A stretch of 8,090 nucleotides of DNA from an uncultured Bacteroidales bacterium (lineage in GTDB: Bacteria; Bacteroidota; Bacteroidia; Bacteroidales; Paludibacteraceae). The position numbers and the translations under genes were made by a program. The notes beneath the pieces were generated by a model, which saw only the letters and a list, made by a program, of their open reading frames with translations, was not told the origin of the DNA and did no database searches. How positions within the stretch are numbered: the stretch's first letter is position 1; each line of letters starts with the position of its first letter. This document shows positions 1 through 5,177 of this stretch, piece after piece. The DNA lies in the NCBI GenBank assembly GCA_903929065.1, contig CAIYTJ010000670.1, forward strand, positions 1 through 8,090, written 5' to 3'.

Positions 1-245
1 CCCTGGAAATGGGTCAAACCGTTCCAGAACATTTTTTCGATGAGCCACAGAAAAAAGCAAATCCGGCTTCAAACCTGAAACGTGGTATTATTTGGTTAGC
101 TGTAGGTTTAGCTGTATTGGTATCATTTTTAGTGATGCATAAACAAGATGCATTGATTCTTGGAATTGTTCCTGCCTTTGTTGGCGCAGGTTATTTATTG
201 GTTCATTTCCTGGATAAGCCGAAATCAGATTCAACCGCTGAATAA
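1..245 (+). CDS. Small membrane protein, DUF6249-like, 5' end cut by the window
   Basis: This is the C-terminal part of a small integral membrane protein of unknown function. The frame stays open to the window edge (codons for Leu-Glu precede the ATG at position 9), so the ATG at 9 is probably internal and the gene starts upstream. The visible part has a short polar stretch containing MGQTVPEHFF, then two hydrophobic helices at about residues 26-43 and 48-68 counted from that Met, then a charged tail. This layout resembles the DUF6249 family, where an N-terminal helix is followed by a polar linker with an 'EKGM/ELGQ'-type motif and two more helices. The family name is from memory and not verified. 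The stop codon lies 2 bp before the sigma factor start, so the two genes are probably co-transcribed and may act together. Confidence 0.6.
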   Translation, partial: LEMGQTVPEHFFDEPQKKANPASNLKRGIIWLAVGLAVLVSFLVMHKQDALILGIVPAFVGAGYLLVHFLDKPKSDSTAE

Positions 246-247
246 AA

Positions 248-793
248 ATGAGTAACACGGATGATATCCGCTGGGTTACACAGGTTGCTTTGCTTGGAGA
301 TAAAAAAGCATTTGACAAACTGACTTGTAAATATCAATCGCCTATCCGTCGGTTCTTTGTGAACCTGACGGCGGGCGATACCCAGTTGAGCGACGATTTG
401 GCGCAGGAAACTTTTATCAAAGCTTATCTGAATATAACCGCTTTCAAAGGGATTTCCGGATTTTCTACCTGGTTGTACCGCATTGCTTATAACGTATATT
501 ACGATTCGGTACGGGCTCAAAAAAAATATTCCGATATCAATGAATATGAAATTGATAATCTGCATCAAACGGAAAATGAATTCTCGGCGGAGAAGATGGA
601 TATTTATAAAGCGTTAAAGTTACTTCGGAAAGAAGAACAAACTGCCGTTTTATTGTTCTATATGGAAGATAAAACGCACCCTGAAATTGCAAAGATTATG
701 AATTGCCCGCTCGGAACTGTCAAAACCTACATTCTGAAAGGGAAAGAAAAATTAACGGTTTACCTAACAAATGCCGGATATGGAAACAAATGA
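248..793 (+). CDS. RNA polymerase sigma factor, ECF (sigma-70) family
   Basis: This 181-residue protein is a group 4 (extracytoplasmic function) sigma factor that would direct RNA polymerase to a small regulon. Sigma region 2 spans about residues 20-92. It includes the core-binding segment DDLAQETFIKAY (49-60) and the promoter-melting and -10 recognition stretch STWLYRIAYN (73-82). A variable linker follows. Region 4 covers about 118-172, with the helix-turn-helix around HPEIAKIMNCPLGTVKTYI (144-162) for -35 recognition. The length is normal for the class and regions 1 and 3 are absent, as expected. The ATG at 248 puts region 2 at the usual distance from the N-terminus. It begins 2 bp after the upstream DUF6249-like gene and its 3' end overlaps the downstream membrane protein gene, which suggests translational coupling. 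Its target promoters cannot be told from the window. Confidence 0.93.
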   Translation: MSNTDDIRWVTQVALLGDKKAFDKLTCKYQSPIRRFFVNLTAGDTQLSDDLAQETFIKAYLNITAFKGISGFSTWLYRIAYNVYYDSVRAQKKYSDINEYEIDNLHQTENEFSAEKMDIYKALKLLRKEEQTAVLLFYMEDKTHPEIAKIMNCPLGTVKTYILKGKEKLTVYLTNAGYGNK

Positions 794-1097
794 CAAAATG
801 CTGAAAGACTTTTTCAGCCAAAACAAACAAGAAATTGCCGATAATGGATTTACCAACCGTGTGATGCGAAAACTACCTGAAACAGCCGACCGTGGTTGGA
901 TAGTTTGGGTTTTTACAGCCATTGGATTGTCGCTTACTATGGCATTGGTAATCTATACCGGACTTTTTCAAAATGTATTTGATTCTTTGTTGAAACATGT
1001 TTCTATTTATTATATTTTGGCCGGTGTTTTCAGCTTTCCACTTTTAGGAACAGTCGGAATGTATTTGAGCCAAAACCGAAATTATCATGTGATTTAA
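771..1097 (+). CDS. Two-helix membrane protein, DUF5056-like, putative sigma partner
   Basis: This is a 108-residue protein with a polar cytoplasmic-looking N-terminus containing LKDFFSQNKQEIADNGF (11-27) and then two predicted membrane helices at about 43-65 and 79-99. The N-terminal motif and size match what I recall of DUF5056, a Bacteroidetes family found next to ECF sigma genes. The layout suggests a role as membrane anchor or anti-sigma partner, but that is inference from position. No zinc-binding HxxxCxxC anti-sigma motif is present. The start at 771 overlaps the sigma gene by 23 bp. An in-frame ATG at 780 (protein starting METNDKM) is equally plausible and still overlaps by 14 bp. A strong terminator follows 24 bp after the stop, so this is the last gene of its transcription unit. 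Confidence 0.8.
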   Translation: MPDMETNDKMLKDFFSQNKQEIADNGFTNRVMRKLPETADRGWIVWVFTAIGLSLTMALVIYTGLFQNVFDSLLKHVSIYYILAGVFSFPLLGTVGMYLSQNRNYHVI

Positions 1098-1120
1098 TTC
1101 TTTAATAAGTATTTATAATC

Positions 1121-1153
1121 AAACAGACCAGCTCAAAGTTGGTCTGTTTTTTT
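1121..1153 (+). terminator. Rho-independent terminator of the sigma factor operon
   Basis: A perfect 10-bp inverted repeat, AAACAGACCA (1121-1130) and TGGTCTGTTT (1140-1149), encloses a 9-nt loop that can itself pair partly (G-T, C-G, T-A). The 3' arm runs into seven consecutive T residues (1147-1153). It lies just after the stop of the DUF5056-like gene and before the promoter of the next gene, where a plus-strand terminator is expected. Confidence 0.9.
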
Positions 1154-1183
1154 ATGGGCTTATTCAAAAAATCAAATTTAGAA

Positions 1184-1215
1184 TTAGAATAAATTCAGTA
1201 AAATTTGTAATTTTG
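1184..1215 (+). promoter_or_regulatory. Bacteroidetes-type promoter for the EXPERA gene
   Basis: The -7 element TAATTTTG (1208-1215) matches the Bacteroidetes consensus TAnnTTTG exactly. Twenty bases upstream, TTAG (1184-1187) is a fair match to the -33 element TTTG/TTG. Transcription would start at about 1220-1223, giving a leader of roughly 25 nt before the ATG at 1247. The site lies between a strong terminator and the gene, which supports an independent transcription unit. The -33 assignment is weaker than the -7. Confidence 0.7.
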
Positions 1216-1246
1216 CAGCCTTAAAATATTATTCAGAAAAAAGAAA

Positions 1247-1765
1247 ATGAAAAAATCAAGTAAAACAAATCCGTTTAATTTACCACTTAGCGAAAGACGC
1301 ATCGATATTTTCTTTTCGGTTGTATTTTTGATTTTTGCCATAACCTGCGGTATTAGCGACGCGTTGCCAACGTTAGGTGTTGCCATGTCGCCCACTTCAG
1401 CCAATCCGTTGGCACAAGCCAATTACTGGTATGCCGCCAGTGCCGATCCGTTGTTTATGCATCCTCCGGTTTGGATGCGGTTTGTGACCGGATTGTCGGC
1501 TTTTGTTTACGGTCCGTTTTATCTGGTGCTGGTTTATTGTCTGATAAAAGGGAAAAACTGGATACAATTGCCGTCGGTAATTTATGCCACTATGATAAGC
1601 AGCATTACGGGAATCATTGTTTTTGGCGTGGAGTTTTTTGGCGAACCTGAATTCCGCACACCCAACGCATTGAAATTTCTGATGTTCAATTTACCCTACG
1701 TATTATTGCCGCTTTTGCTGTTGGTCCGCATGCGAAAACCGATGCCATTTACCCGGAAATTCTAA
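1247..1765 (+). CDS. EXPERA-domain (TMEM97/emopamil-binding-like) membrane protein
   Basis: This is a 172-residue protein with four predicted membrane helices at about 19-40, 76-100, 108-131 and 144-162. That is the fold and order of the EXPERA family, which includes eukaryotic TMEM97 (sigma-2 receptor) and EBP sterol isomerase. Residues 61-78 (WYA, DPLF, HPPVW) align with the WYAKEFKDPLL/EPPAW block of human TMEM97. PSVIYATMIS (109-118) aligns with PAIIYSVHTM, and LPYVLLP (149-155) with APYLLIP. The two membrane aspartates of TMEM97 (Asp29, Asp56) appear to be kept as Asp38 and Asp67, but the position of Glu73 seems to be Ser84. The TMEM97 comparison is from memory. The bacterial substrate or ligand is unknown. 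The gene has its own promoter and converges on the pectin operon, so no functional link with it is implied. Confidence 0.8.
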   Translation: MKKSSKTNPFNLPLSERRIDIFFSVVFLIFAITCGISDALPTLGVAMSPTSANPLAQANYWYAASADPLFMHPPVWMRFVTGLSAFVYGPFYLVLVYCLIKGKNWIQLPSVIYATMISSITGIIVFGVEFFGEPEFRTPNALKFLMFNLPYVLLPLLLLVRMRKPMPFTRKF

Positions 1766-1792
1766 ATAAGACCCTTTTATTTAGTAATCCGG
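1753..1792. terminator. Candidate bidirectional terminator between convergent genes
   Basis: CTAAATAA (1762-1769) and TTATTTAG (1777-1784) form a perfect 8-bp inverted repeat around the 7-nt loop GACCCTT. CCGG at 1753-1756 and 1789-1792 can extend the stem past an imperfect internal loop. The plus-gene stop codon (1763-1765) lies in one arm and the minus-gene stop (1777-1779) in the other. No long T-tract follows on either strand and the core stem is A/T-rich, so termination strength is uncertain. Its position is the only place a terminator for both units could be, because just 11 bp separate the genes. Confidence 0.45.
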
Positions 1793-3432
1793 AACCAATC
1801 CACATCCGTGTAACCCGAATCATTCAGAGATTTTGGACGACTGCAATAAATTCCAACTTTGGCACCAATCCACAAACCTTCGCGTGCTGTAAATCTTTCG
1901 CCGATTGGAATAAATACCTTGCCATCAAGGCTGTAGCTAAACGAACAATTGGCTTTCGGTTCATTGATTCCGTCTTTGTTCATCGCTTTACTTTGAATGA
2001 CAGTTACCCGAAGGAAAACGGTGTTTTGCGTAAGAGAAATAGAAGTATTTGTTTTTTCAGGAGTGCTTTTATCGGCATTCACACATTCAATCTGGTTCAA
2101 TATTAATCCGGTTTCAGCGTTTTCAATGGTCAGCGTGGCATAATCCAATCCCATAACCACCAATCCGGCGCGTTCGCCTTTTTTATACGGTGAAAAAGTC
2201 ATTTTGGCAGTGGCAACAAAATCGGGTGCGGGAAATTTTTGAAGCAAGAGATTTGGTGCGTTCCACAAATTTTTGGCTTCGCCTAACAGTTGCCAGGCAA
2301 AAAGCCTCAAATAACCTTTATCACCGGCACAGAAATACCAAAGTGGATTGCTGTTGGCCTGCCATTGCCATTGTTTTCCAAGAATTTGTCCATCAAATTC
2401 GTCACTTTCTGCCGGAGTTGCAATCGGATAAGTTTTACCAACATTCGGTTTTTTGTACGTCACAACCGGAGTTCCGCAACCGCTTCCAGCATTATCAATT
2501 CCAATAACCGGCCAGTCATTTTTCCACACTATCGGTTGTAAATGAACCACCCGACCGTAAGCATACACATCCTGAAAATGAAGAAACCAGTTTTCTTTAC
2601 CGTCCGGTGTATCCACCCAGGCGCCTTGGTGCGGCCCGTTTATATCCGATTTTCCTTGCTCCAACACCCGTTTTTCTTCATACGGTCCATAAATATTTTT
2701 GGAACGCAGCGCCAATTGCCAACCGGGTTTCACGCCACCGGCCGGACAGAAAATATAGTAATATCCGCTTCGTTTGTAGAATTTTGGTCCTTCAACTGTT
2801 GGATTAGTTAGATGACCATCAAAAATCAACCGGCTTTCTGTCAATGCTTTTGTTCCATCGGCAGTCATTTCAAAAATTCCGAGTACGCTTTTCATTCCGG
2901 CACGACTTCCGGCAAAACCGTGAACCACATATGCTTTTCCGTCTTCATCCCAAAACGGACAGGAATCAATCAATCCTTTGCCTTCTTTTACCAGCGTCAA
3001 CTGTGACCAAACTCCTACTGGATTTGAAGCTTTGGTCATGTAAATTCCGGCATCTGCATCGCCGAAATAAATATAAAATTCATTGTTGTGAAACCGGATA
3101 CTCGGCGCCCAAACGCCATTTCCATGTTGAAGTGTGTTGAAGCGTTCCTCGGGCGTCATTTTCAGAATGGCATGACCGATAATCGTCCAGTTTACCAAAT
3201 CGTTGGAATGAAGAATGGGAAGTCCGGGAATATTGCCAAACGACGAAGCCACCAGGTAATAATCATTTCCCACGCGGCACACATCCGGATCGGAATAATC
3301 GGCATACAAAACCGGATTTTTATAGGTTCCGTTACCCAAATCGGAAACCCAGACGTTGGAAACGGATTGGGAAAAAATTGAAAAAGAATAAATCAAAAAA
3401 ACGAAAAAAAGGACGGATGATTTCTTTTTCAT
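1777..3432 (-). CDS. Glycoside hydrolase family 43 with C-terminal beta-sandwich domain (arabinofuranosidase/xylosidase type)
   Basis: This 551-residue exported enzyme most likely removes alpha-L-arabinofuranosyl or beta-xylosyl residues from pectin side chains. A signal peptide (about 1-22, ending FSQ) precedes a five-bladed propeller domain (about 37-325). The expected GH43 residues are visible: Asp48 in YSDPDV as general base, Asp156 in LIDSCPF as pKa modulator, Glu214 in PTVEGPKFY as general acid, and His268 in GPHQGAW near the central metal. Residues about 343-549 form a second domain starting DEFDG, with WQWQAN and GYLRLFAW. This is typical of the concanavalin-like C-terminal domain of GH43 xylosidases (PF17851/CBM91 type). 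No lipobox or T9SS tail is present, so a periplasmic location is likely. It is the last gene of the operon, 12 bp after the acetylesterase. Subfamily (perhaps 10 or 12) and exact sugar specificity cannot be settled by eye. Confidence 0.92.
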   Translation of the reverse strand: MKKKSSVLFFVFLIYSFSIFSQSVSNVWVSDLGNGTYKNPVLYADYSDPDVCRVGNDYYLVASSFGNIPGLPILHSNDLVNWTIIGHAILKMTPEERFNTLQHGNGVWAPSIRFHNNEFYIYFGDADAGIYMTKASNPVGVWSQLTLVKEGKGLIDSCPFWDEDGKAYVVHGFAGSRAGMKSVLGIFEMTADGTKALTESRLIFDGHLTNPTVEGPKFYKRSGYYYIFCPAGGVKPGWQLALRSKNIYGPYEEKRVLEQGKSDINGPHQGAWVDTPDGKENWFLHFQDVYAYGRVVHLQPIVWKNDWPVIGIDNAGSGCGTPVVTYKKPNVGKTYPIATPAESDEFDGQILGKQWQWQANSNPLWYFCAGDKGYLRLFAWQLLGEAKNLWNAPNLLLQKFPAPDFVATAKMTFSPYKKGERAGLVVMGLDYATLTIENAETGLILNQIECVNADKSTPEKTNTSISLTQNTVFLRVTVIQSKAMNKDGINEPKANCSFSYSLDGKVFIPIGERFTAREGLWIGAKVGIYCSRPKSLNDSGYTDVDWFRITK

Positions 3433-3444
3433 TTGAGGTTGATT

Positions 3445-4206
3445 TTATTTTAGATTGATATATTGATCCAATATTTTCTTTTCTTTCAGTTCGAAAGCCG
3501 CCAGTTTCGCAAACTGGTACGCACCTTCTTTTTTTAAATGTGTGTCGTCGGCTTTGATATACAGTTCGGCTTTTGCTTTGTCTGGGCCATAACTTTCAAC
3601 TAATTTTTTGGTGGAAGCCGTCATGTCAATCAACGGAACTTTCAGTTCACGTGCCACGTTTTTCATCGAAGCAACATAATTCAGCGTTAAGTCACCGGCA
3701 ATTTCGGATAGGTTGTGTTGTGCTTTTTGAGTCAGCGCGTTTCCGTTGAAATACCTGCGAACTACAGGTGTGAAAAGAACAGGAATAGCTCCACGTTCGC
3801 GAACTTCATTCACGTACAATTTCAGGTATTTCTGATACTGACTCCACGGATTGGTGCCACGCGCGGTTGAATCGTTTTCGTCGGTATCCAGTCCGTTTTG
3901 CTTTTCGTCATTATGTCCAAATTGGATGAAAACATAATCGCCCGGTTTCAGCTCGTTGCGCAATTTTAACCACACTTCTTTGTAAAATGATTTCGAACTC
4001 CGACCGTTTTTGGCCGCATTTTTCAAAGTCACATCGTTGCTCAGAAACGTTGGAAATAACTGGCACCAACCGCGCTGTTCATTATCACCACTATATTTGA
4101 TGGTGTCATAATCAGCCATGGTTGAATCACCGATAGTAAAAATGCGGGGTTTAGCCTGGAGCAAATTTACAGACAAAAGCAACAGAATTAAATATTTCAG
4201 TTTCAT
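3445..4206 (-). CDS. Rhamnogalacturonan acetylesterase, SGNH hydrolase (CE12-type)
   Basis: This 253-residue exported esterase is expected to remove acetyl groups from galacturonic acid in rhamnogalacturonan, opening the backbone to lyases and hydrolases. A signal peptide covers about residues 1-18 (ending LLQA). All four SGNH blocks are visible: GDSTMADYD with the nucleophile Ser28 (block I), NGRSSKSF with oxyanion Gly68 (block II), FGHNDEKQ with Asn99 (block III), and DDTHLKKEG with the Asp220/His223 pair (block V). The long GDSTMADYD block and the FIQFGHNDEK form are typical of RhgT/RGAE-like CE12 enzymes, and the length fits. It lies 16 bp after the methylesterase gene and 12 bp before GH43. 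No sorting tail is present, so it is probably periplasmic. Activity on acetylated xylan is possible in this fold but less likely given the pectin context. Confidence 0.92.
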   Translation of the reverse strand: MKLKYLILLLLSVNLLQAKPRIFTIGDSTMADYDTIKYSGDNEQRGWCQLFPTFLSNDVTLKNAAKNGRSSKSFYKEVWLKLRNELKPGDYVFIQFGHNDEKQNGLDTDENDSTARGTNPWSQYQKYLKLYVNEVRERGAIPVLFTPVVRRYFNGNALTQKAQHNLSEIAGDLTLNYVASMKNVARELKVPLIDMTASTKKLVESYGPDKAKAELYIKADDTHLKKEGAYQFAKLAAFELKEKKILDQYINLK

Positions 4207-4235
4207 TATGAATTAAGCATTATTAATTATGAATT
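4205..4235. repeat. 10-bp direct repeat at the CE8-CE12 gene junction
   Basis: ATTATGAATT occurs twice with a 21-bp period, at 4205-4214 and 4226-4235. The second copy encodes the last residues of the methylesterase (Ile-His-Asn on the minus strand), and the first reaches into the acetylesterase start codon. On the minus strand the junction also reads TAATAATG, followed by a four-codon frame (Met-Leu-Asn-Ser, 4220-4206) whose stop overlaps the acetylesterase ATG as TAATG. The repeat is clear. Any function, such as coupled re-initiation, is speculative. Confidence 0.5.
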
Positions 4236-5176
4236 GTCTTCGGATTCCAACCATCAAAACCTTTCAGCACATTTTCTAGTGTATATTCGGCAGCTTCTTT
4301 TTTGGTCAACACTTTCGACCAGGTTCTGCCGGAAGTATCGGCGCCTGGGCCGGTATTATTGAATTCCATATAACGGGCAGTTTTTTCATTTTCAGCATTT
4401 TTCCAATTGTCCCAACCAACAGACCGAATTCCTTTTGGGAGTTGACAATTCATATACAAAGTCATGGCATACGACCGCCACGGACGACCGAGATATTCTT
4501 CCGAAACGCTGTCGGCAAGCATTATTTTGCAGTTATTCAAGATGTAACCGTATTTGATATTTTGCGGTGTACTGGCAGCGGTGATATACGAATTTCGTTT
4601 GCATAGAATCGAACAACCTTCAAACCATACCGTCGACGGACCGAAAATAAAATCGGTTGTACCTTCAATGTAGCAATTCAGAAAATATTGGCGCATATTT
4701 TCGCGTCCGGTGTAAATGGTATCCTGATTGCCCAGAAACCGGCAGTTTACAAAAACGGCGCGGTCGCCTTCAACATGAAGCGCAACGGCTTGGCCCAATT
4801 GTGCGGCAGAATTTTCTACCGTCAGATTTTCGAGCCGAATATCATTCCCGCAAATTTTAAACGTGTAGGTTTTGAATGTTCCCATTTTGTTGATTTTGGC
4901 ATGATCGTCCCAATTGATAATGGTTTTGTCGCGGTCTTCTCCAATCAACCGGACATTGCATACATGGGTTGGAATTTCTAACTTTTCCTTGTAAAAGCCT
5001 TTTTTGATAAAAATGGTAACGGTTCCGGCTGGATTAAAGGCCCGAACAGAATCAATAGCCTGTTGGATATTCCGGAAATTTCCGGTGCCGTTGCGGTCAA
5101 CAATAATATCGTAATGAACCTGAGAAAATCCGTAAATACTTATCAGTAAAAGAGATAGTAAATAAATTCGTTTCAT
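4223..5176 (-). CDS. Pectin methylesterase (carbohydrate esterase family 8)
   Basis: This 317-residue exported enzyme hydrolyses methyl esters of homogalacturonan, releasing methanol and making the de-esterified polymer that pectate lyases need. A signal peptide covers about residues 1-19 (ending GFSQ). The right-handed beta-helix carries the complete CE8 motif set: GFYKE (60-64), Gln129 in GQAVAL, the Gln151-Asp152 pair in QDTIY (Asp152 as acid/base), the nucleophile Asp175 in DFIFG, and Arg231 and Trp233 in LGRPW. The length is that of a single-domain enzyme with no extra binding modules and no T9SS tail, so it is probably periplasmic. Its ATG is 1 bp past the stop of the pectate lyase gene, which implies coupled translation and suggests the two act on the same substrate in sequence. 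Confidence 0.96.
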   Translation of the reverse strand: MKRIYLLSLLLISIYGFSQVHYDIIVDRNGTGNFRNIQQAIDSVRAFNPAGTVTIFIKKGFYKEKLEIPTHVCNVRLIGEDRDKTIINWDDHAKINKMGTFKTYTFKICGNDIRLENLTVENSAAQLGQAVALHVEGDRAVFVNCRFLGNQDTIYTGRENMRQYFLNCYIEGTTDFIFGPSTVWFEGCSILCKRNSYITAASTPQNIKYGYILNNCKIMLADSVSEEYLGRPWRSYAMTLYMNCQLPKGIRSVGWDNWKNAENEKTARYMEFNNTGPGADTSGRTWSKVLTKKEAAEYTLENVLKGFDGWNPKTIHN

Positions 5177-5177
5177 A

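Noticed and set aside
203..568. Open frame of 121 codons on the minus strand opposite the sigma factor gene
   Set aside because: It lies antisense to a clear ECF sigma factor with intact motifs; its translation shows no recognisable domain and it has no promoter or neighbouring partner.
425..800. Possible zinc-type anti-sigma factor encoded with the ECF sigma factor
   Set aside because: No HxxxCxxC motif or FecR-type domain is present in the sigma factor's neighbours; the downstream protein is a small two-helix membrane protein instead.
1195..1422. Minus-strand open frame of 75 codons over the EXPERA promoter and gene start
   Set aside because: It is antisense to the EXPERA coding region and its promoter, and its C-terminal part is translated A/T-rich intergenic DNA.
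2190..3381. A run of overlapping plus-strand open frames of 64 to 105 codons
   Set aside because: All lie opposite the GH43 gene, whose catalytic residues and domain order are complete; the products look like random, arginine- and histidine-rich shadow translations.
4162..4169. A TAnnTTTG match (TAAATTTG) on the minus strand
   Set aside because: It lies inside the signal-peptide coding part of the acetylesterase gene, downstream of its start codon, so it could not drive that gene; a single 8-base match in A/T-rich DNA is expected by chance.
4657..4981. Two plus-strand open frames opposite the methylesterase gene
   Set aside because: They are antisense shadows of a gene with a full set of CE8 motifs.
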